NCBI RefSeq assembly: GCF_012641435.1
Contig: NZ_JABAIJ010000015.1
Span: 82,497 to 146,496 of the forward strand
DNA length: 64,000 bases
From: Rhizobium sp. P38BS-XIX
Lineage (GTDB): Bacteria; Pseudomonadota; Alphaproteobacteria; Rhizobiales; Rhizobiaceae
Direction of reading: 5' to 3'
The notes beneath the pieces were generated by a model. The model ran no database searches. It was not told the DNA's origin and saw only the letters and a program-made list of their open reading frames with translations. Position 1 is the first letter of the stretch. Every line of letters begins with the position of its first letter. The position numbers and the translations under genes are program-made. Shown in pieces: positions 44,889 to 53,208 of the stretch.

Positions 44889-45677
44889 CTAGTCCAGCCG
44901 CATGGGAATGCCGCGCTCGGCCATGTAGCGCTTTGCCTCGCCCACCGAGTAGGTGCCGAAGTGGAAGATCGAAGCGGCAAGCACCGCAGTCGCATGACCG
45001 TCCTTGACGCCGGCAACGAGATCGTCGAGATCGCCGACCCCGCCGGACGCGATCACGGGGACGCGCACCGCATCGGCAATTGCCCGTGTCAGTTCCAGAT
45101 CGTAGCCGACCTTGGTGCCGTCGCGATCCATGGAGGTGACGAGCAGCTCGCCGGCGCCGCGCTCGACCATCTTGCGGGCAAAATCGACGGCATCGATGCC
45201 CGTCGCGTTGCGGCCGCCATGGGTATAGATTTCCCAGGCGCTCAAATCGTCGCCACCGGCAACCTCTGTCTGCCGGCGCTTCGCGTCGATCGAAACGACG
45301 ATGCACTGGTTGCCGAACTTGTCTGCAGCTTCAGCCACGAAATCGGGATTGTTGACCGCCGCCGAATTGATCGAAACCTTGTCGGCACCGCACAGCAGCA
45401 GTTTGCGGATGTCGGCGATCGCGCGCACGCCGCCGCCGACCGTGACCGGCATGAAGCACTGTTCCGCCGTGCGGGCCACCACGTCGAAGATGGTGTCGCG
45501 ATTGTCCGAGGAAGCGGTGATGTCGAGAAAGCAGAGTTCGTCGGCACCGGCAGCGTCATAGGCTTTGGCGGCTTCGACAGGATCGCCGGCATCGACGAGA
45601 TTGAGAAAGTTGACGCCCTTGACGACGCGGCCGTCCTTGACGTCGAGGCAGGGGATGACGCGGGCTTTCAGGGTCAT
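44889..45677 (-). CDS. hisF: Imidazole glycerol phosphate synthase cyclase subunit
   Basis: HisF, with the glutaminase HisH, makes imidazole glycerol phosphate and AICAR. The 262-residue TIM barrel has the catalytic aspartates in VIPCLDVKDGRVVKG (Asp12) and TSMDRDGTKVGYDLEL, the phosphate loops TVGGGVRAI and ASGGVGDLDDLV. The start overlaps the hisA stop by four bases. It is encoded directly after hisH-hisA, giving all subunits of the central pathway in one run. Confidence 0.98.
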   Translation of the reverse strand: MTLKARVIPCLDVKDGRVVKGVNFLNLVDAGDPVEAAKAYDAAGADELCFLDITASSDNRDTIFDVVARTAEQCFMPVTVGGGVRAIADIRKLLLCGADKVSINSAAVNNPDFVAEAADKFGNQCIVVSIDAKRRQTEVAGGDDLSAWEIYTHGGRNATGIDAVDFARKMVERGAGELLVTSMDRDGTKVGYDLELTRAIADAVRVPVIASGGVGDLDDLVAGVKDGHATAVLAASIFHFGTYSVGEAKRYMAERGIPMRLD

Positions 45678-46417
45678 TGCGCTGCCTCCTTGGCCTGCTT
45701 GATCAGGGCCATTGCCTCTTCCGGATCGATCCGGCCATCATAGAGCGCGCGTCCGGAAATCGCACCTTCCAGTTTGCGGGCATCCGGCTGCGTCATGCGG
45801 CGGATATCGTCCATCGAGGCAAGGCCGCCGGAGGCGATGACCGGAATGGAAACGGCTTCGGCCAGCTCCAGCGTCGAGTCCCAGTTGATGCCTGTCAGAA
45901 TGCCGTCGCGGTCGATATCGGTATAGATGATTGCTGCAACGCCGGCGCCTTCGAATTTCCTGGCGAGTTCGATGACGCCAAGCTCGGAAGCTTCGGCCCA
46001 GCCCTCCACCGCCACCTTGCCGCCCTTGGCGTCGATGCCGACGGCGATGTGACCGGGAAAGTGGCGGCAAGCTTCGACGACAAGCGCCGGATCGCGCACA
46101 GCGACCGTGCCGAGGATGACGCGGGCAAGGCCGCGTGACAGCCAGTTTTCCATATGCTGCAGCGTGCGGATACCGCCGCCCAGCTGCACCGGGTTTTTGG
46201 TTGCTTTGAGAATGGCGTCGACGGCCGCGCCGTTCACGGTCTCGCCAGCGAAAGCGCCGTTGAGATCGACGACATGCAGCCATTCGAAGCCTTGGTCCTC
46301 AAAGGCTTTCGCCTGCGCGCCGGGATCGGGATTGTAGACGGTCGCCTGCTCCATGTCGCCGAGCTTGAGGCGCACGCATTGCCCGTCCTTGAGGTCGATT
46401 GCGGGAAACAGAATCAT
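45674..46417 (-). CDS. hisA: ProFAR isomerase (HisA)
   Basis: HisA isomerises ProFAR to PRFAR. The 247-residue barrel, related to HisF, begins MILFPAIDLKDGQCVRLKLG with the catalytic Asp8, and has VQLGGGIRTL, YTDIDRDGILTG (second catalytic Asp) and ASGGLASMDDI. Located between hisH and hisF on the minus strand with 24 bases to hisH. Confidence 0.98.
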   Translation of the reverse strand: MILFPAIDLKDGQCVRLKLGDMEQATVYNPDPGAQAKAFEDQGFEWLHVVDLNGAFAGETVNGAAVDAILKATKNPVQLGGGIRTLQHMENWLSRGLARVILGTVAVRDPALVVEACRHFPGHIAVGIDAKGGKVAVEGWAEASELGVIELARKFEGAGVAAIIYTDIDRDGILTGINWDSTLELAEAVSIPVIASGGLASMDDIRRMTQPDARKLEGAISGRALYDGRIDPEEAMALIKQAKEAAQ

Positions 46418-46441
46418 GTTTTTGTCCTTTTAGCGCGAGCC

Positions 46442-47092
46442 TTACGGCTTCCAGCGCAGGAAATTGGCGATGAGGGCAAGGCCGAGCTTCTGGCTCTTTT
46501 CCGGATGGAACTGCGCGCCGGCGATGTTGTCGCGGCCGACAAAGGCGGTCATGGGGCCGCCATAGCTCGTCGTGGCAATGACATCGTCGCTGTGCTCTGC
46601 TGCCAAATGGTAGGAATGGACGAAATAGGCGTGCAAGCCGTCCGGTCCGGTGTCGATCCCGTCGAACAGCGCATGCGGATGGCGCAATTCCAGCGTGTTC
46701 CAGCCGATCTGCGGAACCTTCAGGCTTGGGTCGCCGGGCGTCATTTCCTTGACGTCACCCTTGATCCAGCCGAAGCCATGCGTGACCGTCTTCTCCAGTC
46801 CGCGCGACGACATCAGCTGCATGCCGACACAGATGCCGAGGAAGGGGCGGGCCTTGTGTTCCACGACGTCGATAACAGCCTGTGCCATGCCGGGCACCGC
46901 ATCGAGGCCCCGACGGCAATCGGCATAGGCGCCAACGCCGGGAAGCACGATGCGGTCGGCGGTGGCGACGCGTTCGGCGTCATCGGTCAGGTCGATCTCA
47001 GCGTCGATACCCGCCTCGCAGGCAGCTCGTTCGAAGGCCTTGGTGGCCGAGCGCAGGTTGCCGGAACCGTAATCGATAATCGCGACCCGCAT
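46442..47092 (-). CDS. hisH: Imidazole glycerol phosphate synthase glutaminase subunit
   Basis: HisH supplies ammonia from glutamine to HisF. The 216-residue class I amidotransferase has the oxyanion strand PGVGAYADC, the nucleophile in FLGICVGMQLM (Cys), YFVHSYHL, and the catalytic His-x-Glu in AQFHPEKSQ. Its start lies two bases after the preceding DUF2628 gene's stop, so these are probably cotranscribed. Confidence 0.98.
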   Translation of the reverse strand: MRVAIIDYGSGNLRSATKAFERAACEAGIDAEIDLTDDAERVATADRIVLPGVGAYADCRRGLDAVPGMAQAVIDVVEHKARPFLGICVGMQLMSSRGLEKTVTHGFGWIKGDVKEMTPGDPSLKVPQIGWNTLELRHPHALFDGIDTGPDGLHAYFVHSYHLAAEHSDDVIATTSYGGPMTAFVGRDNIAGAQFHPEKSQKLGLALIANFLRWKP

Positions 47093-47094
47093 GG

Positions 47095-47592
47095 TCAGCG
47101 TCCTCCGTCATAGCCGGGAAGGCCGAAGCTCGGGCCCGGGCGGCTGGTATTCGTGTTGGTGGCCGAGATATCCCAGTTTTTCGGATGGATATCCGGTTTT
47201 GGTTCCTGCTCCAGCTCGGGAAAGTGGATTTGCTCTGCCGTTGCCAGATCGTGTGCCGACACGAGGTTTTCAACCTTCCAGCCACGATCCAGAAGCCGCT
47301 GGCTGAGCGCATGCCGCCCTTCGAGTGCCGCCAGAAGATGGACCCCCAGCAGAATGGCCGCGCCGGCAGCGGAAAATTCTTGATGACGCATCAGTTCCAG
47401 GGCAAGGCCCTGCAGCAGAGCGGCCGCGACGGCATGCAGCCAGAGACGGTTGAAAAGCATCCAGAGCGTCGGAAACACGAACGCTGTCCACGAAAAACCG
47501 TCGCGAATGAATCGCGTCTCGTCGCGATACCGATCCGACACTTTGGATCGGTTCGCCGCCCCGGGTGGAGTCAAAATCAGATAGCTTGCCAT
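47095..47592 (-). CDS. DUF2628 membrane protein within the his cluster
   Basis: The 165-residue protein has a short N-terminal part (MASYLILTPPGAANRS), a DUF2628 hydrophobic region with FSWTAFVFPTLWMLFNRLWL and two further segments (AVAAALLQGLALEL; AGAAILLGVHLLAALEG), then a polar, proline-rich C-terminal 60 residues (PKPDIHPKNWDISATN). Probably an inner-membrane protein; no known function. Its position between hisB and hisH, two bases from hisH, is shared with related genomes as far as I recall. The ATG at 47592 is preferred to an earlier one. Confidence 0.82.
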   Translation of the reverse strand: MASYLILTPPGAANRSKVSDRYRDETRFIRDGFSWTAFVFPTLWMLFNRLWLHAVAAALLQGLALELMRHQEFSAAGAAILLGVHLLAALEGRHALSQRLLDRGWKVENLVSAHDLATAEQIHFPELEQEPKPDIHPKNWDISATNTNTSRPGPSFGLPGYDGGR

Positions 47593-47618
47593 TTCCTCAA
47601 TTCCCCAGGTTGGGGCCC

Positions 47619-47668
47619 AGAGCATGATGCCGAAAAGTGTGAGCGGTTTTCGGACGACATCATGCTCT
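47619..47668. repeat. Dispersed 50-base palindromic repeat, copy 3 (hisB to DUF2628)
   Basis: AGAGCATGATGCCGAAAAG, a variable centre, then the complement ending CATCATGCTCT. Identical to copy 1 (34238) except for a handful of bases, mainly in the centre. It lies 11 bases after the hisB stop and may act as a 3' end structure. Confidence 0.87.
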
Positions 47669-47679
47669 ATTTGTTTGGC

Positions 47680-48288
47680 TCAGGCGAGCGTGCCTTTCGT
47701 CGAGGGCACCCGGCCTGCCTGCCGCGGATCGATCTCGGTTGCGGTGCGCAATGCGCGCGCAACGGCCTTGAAGCATGTCTCGGCGATATGGTGATTGTTG
47801 GCGCCATAATGGTTGAGGATATGCAGTGTGATGCCGGCATTCTGCGCGAGCGCCTGGAAGAATTCGCGCACCAGCTCGGTGTCGAAGGTGCCGATCTTCG
47901 GGGCGCTGAACGAGACGTTCCAGACGAGGAAAGGCCGGCCGGAAAGATCGACGGCCGCCTTGGTCATCGTCTCGTCCATGGCAAGATCGATCGAGGCATA
48001 GCGTGTGATGCCGCGCCGGTCGCCGAGCGCCTTGGCAATGGCCTGGCCGATGGCGATGCCGGTATCCTCGACCGCATGATGGTCGTCCACATGCAGATCG
48101 CCCTTGGTGTCGATCTCCATGTCGATCAGCGAATGTCGCGACAGCTGTTCCAGCATATGGTCGAAGAAGCCAACGCCAGTCGAAATCGTCGACTTGCCGC
48201 TGCCGTCGATGTTGACGGACACGGAGACGGAAGTCTCGTTGGTCTTGCGGGAAACGCTTGCCGTGCGGCTCGCTGCGGTCTCTGCCAT
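47680..48288 (-). CDS. hisB: Imidazoleglycerol-phosphate dehydratase
   Basis: HisB dehydrates imidazole glycerol phosphate with two manganese ions. The 202-residue monofunctional enzyme shows both metal motifs: FFDHMLEQLSRHSLIDM and DDHHAVEDTGIAIGQAI in the first half, and the related pair RYASIDLAMDE and NHYGANNHHIAETCFKAVARAL (quoted in part) in the second. The ATG at 48288 has GGAGCAG upstream and gives the normal length. It is divergent from hslV, with about 210 bases between, and first of the his run hisB-DUF2628-hisH-hisA-hisF-hisE. Confidence 0.97.
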   Translation of the reverse strand: MAETAASRTASVSRKTNETSVSVSVNIDGSGKSTISTGVGFFDHMLEQLSRHSLIDMEIDTKGDLHVDDHHAVEDTGIAIGQAIAKALGDRRGITRYASIDLAMDETMTKAAVDLSGRPFLVWNVSFSAPKIGTFDTELVREFFQALAQNAGITLHILNHYGANNHHIAETCFKAVARALRTATEIDPRQAGRVPSTKGTLA

Positions 48289-48500
48289 GGGCTGCTCCAT
48301 CGGAATACGGCCGTTCCTTATCAGGCGTATCGAGAAATATCCAGAAGTTACGCGCGGGCCCGCGTCTTTAGCCGGCTGGCATGCCTCAATCCGGTTTGGC
48401 TGCCATTTGCAATCGCCAAAAGCACTCTTACATAGGTGCTGACGGGGCCGAAACGCGGCCCGGCAGAAAGCCCGCCGGAACGGGGGCAAACAGGTGTTAA

Positions 48501-49028
48501 ATGACGACAATCGTGACTATTCGCAAGAACGGCAAGGTCGTGATGGCTGGCGATGGCCAGGTGAGCCTTGGCCAGACTGTCATGAAGGGCAATGCGCGCA
48601 AGGTTCGCCGCATCGGCAAGGGCGATGTCATCGCCGGTTTCGCCGGCGCGACCGCCGATGCCTTCACCCTGCTCGAGCGCCTTGAAAAGAAGCTCGAACA
48701 ATATCCTGGCCAGTTGATGCGCGCCGCCGTCGAGCTCGCCAAGGACTGGCGGACCGACAAATATCTGCGCAACCTCGAAGCCATGATGCTCGTTGCCGAC
48801 AAAAGCGTAACGCTCGCCATCACCGGCAACGGCGATGTGCTTGAGCCCGAGCATGGTGCGCTCGCGATCGGCTCCGGCGGCAATTACGCGCTCGCTGCTG
48901 CCCTCGCTCTGATGGATAGCGACAAGTCCGCTGAGGATGTCGCCCGCCGTGCCCTCGATATCGCTGCCGACATCTGCGTTTACACCAACCATAATGTGGT
49001 TGTCGAAACGCTCGATGCCGAAGCGTAA
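48501..49028 (+). CDS. hslV: ATP-dependent protease peptidase subunit HslV (ClpQ)
   Basis: HslV forms a double ring of six that degrades proteins unfolded by HslU. The 175-residue protein begins MTTIVTIRKNGKVVMAGDGQ; after Met removal the N-terminal threonine is the nucleophile, and the GDGQVSLGQTVMKGNARKVRR segment (quoted in part) is typical. The gene starts a two-gene unit with hslU, 47 bases apart. A TTTGCAA / CTTACATA pair about 90 bases upstream resembles a heat-shock (RpoH) promoter only loosely. Confidence 0.98.
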   Translation: MTTIVTIRKNGKVVMAGDGQVSLGQTVMKGNARKVRRIGKGDVIAGFAGATADAFTLLERLEKKLEQYPGQLMRAAVELAKDWRTDKYLRNLEAMMLVADKSVTLAITGNGDVLEPEHGALAIGSGGNYALAAALALMDSDKSAEDVARRALDIAADICVYTNHNVVVETLDAEA

Positions 49029-49075
49029 GACGTTCCTCTCTTGATAGTTTTCAGCCCTGATAGGGAACATACGAA

Positions 49076-50386
49076 ATGACCACTTTTTCCCCCCGCGAGA
49101 TCGTTTCCGAGCTTGATCGTTATATCGTCGGCCAGCATGAAGCCAAGCGCGCCGTCGCGATCGCATTGCGCAACCGCTGGCGCCGTCAGCAGCTCGAGCC
49201 CGATCTGCGCGATGAAGTCATGCCCAAGAACATCCTGATGATCGGCCCGACCGGTGTCGGCAAGACGGAGATTTCCCGCCGCCTCGCCAAGCTTGCCGGC
49301 GCTCCGTTCATCAAGGTCGAAGCCACGAAGTTCACCGAAGTCGGCTATGTCGGCCGTGACGTCGAACAGATCGTCCGCGATCTCGTCGAAGTCGGCATTG
49401 GTCTGGTGCGCGAAAAGAAGCGCGCCGAGGTGCAGGCCAAGGCGCATATGAGCGCCGAAGAGCGCGTGCTCGATGCGCTGGTCGGTGCCACCGCATCGCC
49501 GGCAACGCGCGACAGCTTCCGCAAGAAGCTGCGTGACGGTCAGCTCGACGACAAGGAAATCGATATCGAAGTGGCTGATACCGGCTCCGGCATGCCCGGC
49601 GGCTTCGAAATTCCCGGCATGCCGGGCGCCAATATCGGCGTGCTCAACCTCTCCGAAATGTTCGGCAAGGCCATGGGCGGCCGCACGAAAAAAGTCCGCA
49701 CCACGGTCAAGGATTCCTACAAGGAACTGATCCGCGACGAATCCGACAAGCTGATCGACAACGAGGCCATCCAGCGCGAAGCCGTGCGTTCGGCCGAAAA
49801 TGACGGCATCGTCTTCCTCGACGAGATCGACAAGATCGCCGCACGCGACGGCGGCATGGGTGCCGGCGTCTCCAGAGAAGGCGTTCAGCGCGACTTGCTG
49901 CCGCTGGTCGAAGGCACGACGGTTTCGACAAAGTATGGCCCGGTGAAGACCGACCATATCCTCTTCATCGCCTCCGGTGCGTTCCACGTTTCGAAGCCTT
50001 CGGACCTTCTGCCGGAGTTGCAGGGCCGCCTGCCGATCCGCGTCGAGCTCCGTCCGCTGACCAAGGAAGACTTCCGCCGCATCCTGACGGAACCGGAAGC
50101 AAGCCTGATCCGTCAGTACAAGGCGCTGATGGAAACGGAGGACTTGAAGCTCGAGTTCACCGACGATGCCATCGACGCTTTGGCCGATGTCGCCGTGCAC
50201 TTGAATTCCACGGTCGAGAATATCGGCGCCCGCCGGCTTCAGACCGTCATGGAGCGCGTGCTGGACGATATTTCCTATAACGCCTCGGATCGCGCCGGCG
50301 CATCCGTCAACATCGACGCCGCCTATGTCCGCGAGCATGTCGGCGACCTCGCCAGCAACACCGATCTGTCCCGCTTCATTCTCTAA
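49076..50386 (+). CDS. hslU: HslUV ATPase subunit HslU (ClpY)
   Basis: HslU is the AAA+ unfoldase of the HslUV protease. The 436-residue protein has Walker A MIGPTGVGKTEISRRLA, VGYVGRDVEQIVRDL (pore-loop region GYVG), Walker B IVFLDEIDKIAAR, sensor regions ASGAFHVSKPSDLLPELQGR, and the C-terminal LSRFIL that docks into HslV. The I-domain between Walker A and B is shorter than in E. coli, the usual alphaproteobacterial form. A terminator follows. Confidence 0.98.
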   Translation: MTTFSPREIVSELDRYIVGQHEAKRAVAIALRNRWRRQQLEPDLRDEVMPKNILMIGPTGVGKTEISRRLAKLAGAPFIKVEATKFTEVGYVGRDVEQIVRDLVEVGIGLVREKKRAEVQAKAHMSAEERVLDALVGATASPATRDSFRKKLRDGQLDDKEIDIEVADTGSGMPGGFEIPGMPGANIGVLNLSEMFGKAMGGRTKKVRTTVKDSYKELIRDESDKLIDNEAIQREAVRSAENDGIVFLDEIDKIAARDGGMGAGVSREGVQRDLLPLVEGTTVSTKYGPVKTDHILFIASGAFHVSKPSDLLPELQGRLPIRVELRPLTKEDFRRILTEPEASLIRQYKALMETEDLKLEFTDDAIDALADVAVHLNSTVENIGARRLQTVMERVLDDISYNASDRAGASVNIDAAYVREHVGDLASNTDLSRFIL

Positions 50387-50428
50387 GTGGACTGACGGAA
50401 GCGATTTAAAACAGTAAACACTCGACAG

Positions 50429-50464
50429 CGGGCCGTTAACTTTTTAGTTAAGGGCCCGTTTCTT
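50429..50464 (+). terminator. Intrinsic terminator after hslU
   Basis: CGGGCC-GTTAAC and GTTAA-GGGCCCG form a stem with a single mismatch around TTTTTA, followed by TTTCTT. It lies 43 bases after the hslU stop. Confidence 0.8.
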
Positions 50465-50548
50465 GTGCGGTGTGGCTTTATTCGGCCAAGATTATCCGTC
50501 AGGGACGCGCACGGAAACATCGGTTGAAACTTCGACAGGACGGCCATC

Positions 50549-51502
50549 TTGCGACGTATACTGATCACTCTTCTTCTGGCGGTTGTCAGCCTCTCCTCGA
50601 TTCCCGCCTATGCGGACGCGGCGACTTCGGTGCCTCCGGGCAACCGCAACGCCGAGCAGCCACCGGTTCCCGGCGCCTCCGTGCGCCGTACGCGCGGCAC
50701 GAACTCCACCTTTGATCGCAAGTATCAAAAGGTCCGCGAGCTTCTGGCGACCGATACGAAGCTGATGTCGAAGATCAAATCGACGGCGCGGGCTTATGGT
50801 ATCGATCCGATCCACATCATCGGCGCGCTCGTGGGCGAACATACCTACAATGTCGATGCCTATGACGGCCTGCAGTCCTACTACGTCAAGGCGGCGTCCT
50901 ATGCCGGCCAGAACTTCCGGTTTGCCTATAACGGCGAAAACGTCGACGATTTCATCGCTCGCCCGCAATTCGATAGCTGCAAGAGCAAGAAGGATTCCTA
51001 CAGCCTCTGGATCTGCCGAGAGGATGTCTGGGAAGACGATTTCCGTGGCAAGACGGTCGGCGGCAAGTCCTATCCGGATAATCGCTTCAGCGCGGTTTTC
51101 TTCCAGCCCTTCTATGCCGGGCAGACCTTTGGCCTCGGCCAGGTCAACCCGTTGACGGCGCTTGAGCTGTCGGATCTCGTCAGCCGCACCTCGGGTATCC
51201 CGAAGCTGGACGAGAAGGATGCCGGCGGCGTCTACAAGGCGATCATGGATCCGGATCTGTCGCTGGCTTTCGTCGCCGCCTCGATCCGCAAGTCGATCGA
51301 CGATTATCGCTCGATCGCCGGCATGGATATCTCGGGCAATCCCGGCATTACCGCGACGCTCTACAATCTCGGCAATTCCCGCAGACGCGCAGCCGCCCTT
51401 GCCGCCAGGAACCGCGGCTCTTCGCAGCCGGTCTGGCCGGAGGAAAACTACTACGGCTGGCTCATCAACGATAAGCTGAGCGATCTGAAGTCGTTGCTCT
51501 AG
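50549..51502 (+). CDS. DUF1402 periplasmic protein with SLT-like (lytic transglycosylase) signatures
   Basis: The 317-residue protein has a signal peptide (residues 1 to about 22, ending YADA) and a proline-rich linker to about 50. It matches the uncharacterised DUF1402 family. Three patterns follow in the order of SLT-type transglycosylases: ARAYGIDPIHIIGALVGEHTYN (Glu97 where the catalytic Glu lies; quoted as 80-101), TFGLGQVNPLTA (193-204), and a late helix pair with DPDLSLAFVAASIRK and GITATLYNLGN (266-276). About 95 residues, with Cys144 and Cys156, separate the first two. TTG start after AGGA. Enzymatic activity is inference. Confidence 0.8.
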   Translation: MRRILITLLLAVVSLSSIPAYADAATSVPPGNRNAEQPPVPGASVRRTRGTNSTFDRKYQKVRELLATDTKLMSKIKSTARAYGIDPIHIIGALVGEHTYNVDAYDGLQSYYVKAASYAGQNFRFAYNGENVDDFIARPQFDSCKSKKDSYSLWICREDVWEDDFRGKTVGGKSYPDNRFSAVFFQPFYAGQTFGLGQVNPLTALELSDLVSRTSGIPKLDEKDAGGVYKAIMDPDLSLAFVAASIRKSIDDYRSIAGMDISGNPGITATLYNLGNSRRRAAALAARNRGSSQPVWPEENYYGWLINDKLSDLKSLL

Positions 51503-51547
51503 GCATGTCGTGCAAAAGTGCGCAGCGGTTTTGCGACAACGACATGC
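51503..51547. repeat. Palindromic repeat, GCATGTCG type
   Basis: GCATGTCGTGCAAAAGTG and, on the far side, the near-complement TTTTGCGACAACGACATGC form a 45-base imperfect palindrome directly after the DUF1402 gene's stop. It could serve as that gene's 3' structure. It is followed 13 bases later by a second palindrome. Confidence 0.7.
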
Positions 51548-51560
51548 GCACAATCCAGAA

Positions 51561-51606
51561 CCTAAAGCGCGAGAAGCGAATCTGAAAGATCGCGATGCGC
51601 TTTAGG
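51561..51606. repeat. Palindromic repeat, AAAGCGC type
   Basis: CCTAAAGCGC and GCGCTTTAGG form a perfect 10-bp stem around an interior GAGAAGCGAATCTGAAAGAT. It is related to the element at 16017-16058. The tandem arrangement with the GCATGTCG element makes a two-part mosaic between the DUF1402 gene and the P450 gene. Confidence 0.7.
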
Positions 51607-51726
51607 CGCGCGGCGCGACGTTTTATCGTCTGGATTTTGCGGGCGGTGTTCCCCATATCGGATGGATGCGCCGCTCACGTTGTGTGAGATCGACCAATAT
51701 TGCGGTTTTCGAGGAGAATGGATCCA

Positions 51727-53121
51727 ATGGACATGATTCCGGAAGCCTTCTCCCCGCCGGCGCCGATCCCGCGAACCGTGCCGCCGTCGCGGTTGACGAT
51801 CATCCGCACGATCCTGCGAAATCCGCTCGAACTCTGGGGCGCCCCCTCCTACACGCTGCCCTGGATCAAGACGAAATTCTTCAACGAGCGGACGCTGATC
51901 GTCAACGATCCCGGCCTGATCAAGCATGTGCTGGTCGACAATTCAGCCAATTACCGCATGGCCGATATCCGCCAGCTCGTGCTCCGGCCAATTCTGCGCG
52001 ATGGCCTGCTGACGGCGGAAGGCCCCGTCTGGAAGCGTTCGCGCAAGGCTGTGGCACCGGTGTTCACGCCACGCCACGCCCAGGGTTTCGCCGGGCAAAT
52101 GCTGAGCCAGAGCCTGGAGTATCTGCAGAAGTACGAGGAGATCGGGAGTGAAGGCGCGGTATTCGATATCGCCGCCGACATGACCGAGCTGACGTTCGTC
52201 ATTCTCGCAGAGACCTTGTTCTCCGGAGAGATCGTCACCGAAAGTGCGCACTTCTCCGATGACGTCAACGAGCTGCTGCACAGGATGGGTCGCGTCGATC
52301 CCATGGATCTGCTGCGCGCGCCTGCCTGGGTGCCTCGCCTCACCCGCATCGGCGGCCAGCGCATGCTCGACAAGTTTCGCGGTATCGTCCGCAACACGAT
52401 GGACCAGCGTCTGGAAAAGATGCGCAGAGATCGCGCAAGCGCGCCGGACGATTTTCTGACGCTACTGCTCGAAAAGGCCGGCCCCGACGGGCTGACCATG
52501 GAGGAAATCGAGGACAACATCCTCACCTTCATTGGGGCAGGCCATGAGACAACGGCTCGTGCACTGGCCTGGACGCTCTATTGCGTTGCCAATAGTCCGC
52601 ATATTCGCAACGCGATGGAAGAGGAAATCGACCGCGTCCTCGCAACCGATGCCGAGCCTGTCGCCTGGCTCGATCTGATGCCGCATGTCCGCGCCGCCTT
52701 CGAGGAAGCGATGCGCCTTTATCCGCCGGCTCCCTCGATCAACCGCGCCGCTATTGCCGATGACGAATGGACCAGTGCCACAGGTGAGCGCGTGACGATG
52801 GAAAAGGGCATCACTGTCCTGATCATGCCATGGACGCTCCATCGCCATGAGCTTTACTGGGATAAGCCGCGCGCCTTCATGCCGGAGCGTTTCCTTCCGG
52901 AGAACCGCTCAAAGATCAATCGCTTCCAGTATCTGCCCTTCGGCGCCGGCCCGCGCGTTTGCATCGGAGCGACTTTCGCGCTTCAGGAAGCGGTCATCGC
53001 CCTTGCCGTGATGATGCGCCGGTTCCGCTTCGATCTCACCGAAGAGACCGACCCTTGGCCGGTGCAGAAGCTGACAACGCAGCCACGCGGCGGTTTGCCG
53101 ATGCGGGTGACGAGACGATAG
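51727..53121 (+). CDS. Cytochrome P450 monooxygenase
   Basis: The 464-residue protein has all P450 landmarks: I-helix oxygen-activating motif FIGAGHETTARALAW, the K-helix ExxR in AAFEEAMRLYPPAPSI, the PERF-type MPERFLPENR, and the heme loop FGAGPRVCIGATFALQEA with the heme-ligating Cys412. The lack of an N-terminal membrane anchor fits a soluble bacterial enzyme, though the pattern around the heme is closer to the CYP102/CYP4-like clade. GAGGAG lies about ten bases before the ATG at 51727. No ferredoxin or reductase gene is adjacent; substrate unknown. Confidence 0.93.
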   Translation: MDMIPEAFSPPAPIPRTVPPSRLTIIRTILRNPLELWGAPSYTLPWIKTKFFNERTLIVNDPGLIKHVLVDNSANYRMADIRQLVLRPILRDGLLTAEGPVWKRSRKAVAPVFTPRHAQGFAGQMLSQSLEYLQKYEEIGSEGAVFDIAADMTELTFVILAETLFSGEIVTESAHFSDDVNELLHRMGRVDPMDLLRAPAWVPRLTRIGGQRMLDKFRGIVRNTMDQRLEKMRRDRASAPDDFLTLLLEKAGPDGLTMEEIEDNILTFIGAGHETTARALAWTLYCVANSPHIRNAMEEEIDRVLATDAEPVAWLDLMPHVRAAFEEAMRLYPPAPSINRAAIADDEWTSATGERVTMEKGITVLIMPWTLHRHELYWDKPRAFMPERFLPENRSKINRFQYLPFGAGPRVCIGATFALQEAVIALAVMMRRFRFDLTEETDPWPVQKLTTQPRGGLPMRVTRR

Positions 53122-53208
53122 AACTGTTTTTGCCGTTTGCCAGCTAGCGGCCCGGCCGGGAAGGGTGCAATAACGACATCGCAGTGCATTCAAGGGCTGG
53201 ATATTGTC

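Noticed and set aside
51674..51688. CTCAC-GTTGT-GTGAG inverted repeat before the P450 gene
   Set aside because: Only five bases per arm and no supporting family of regulators; likely by chance.
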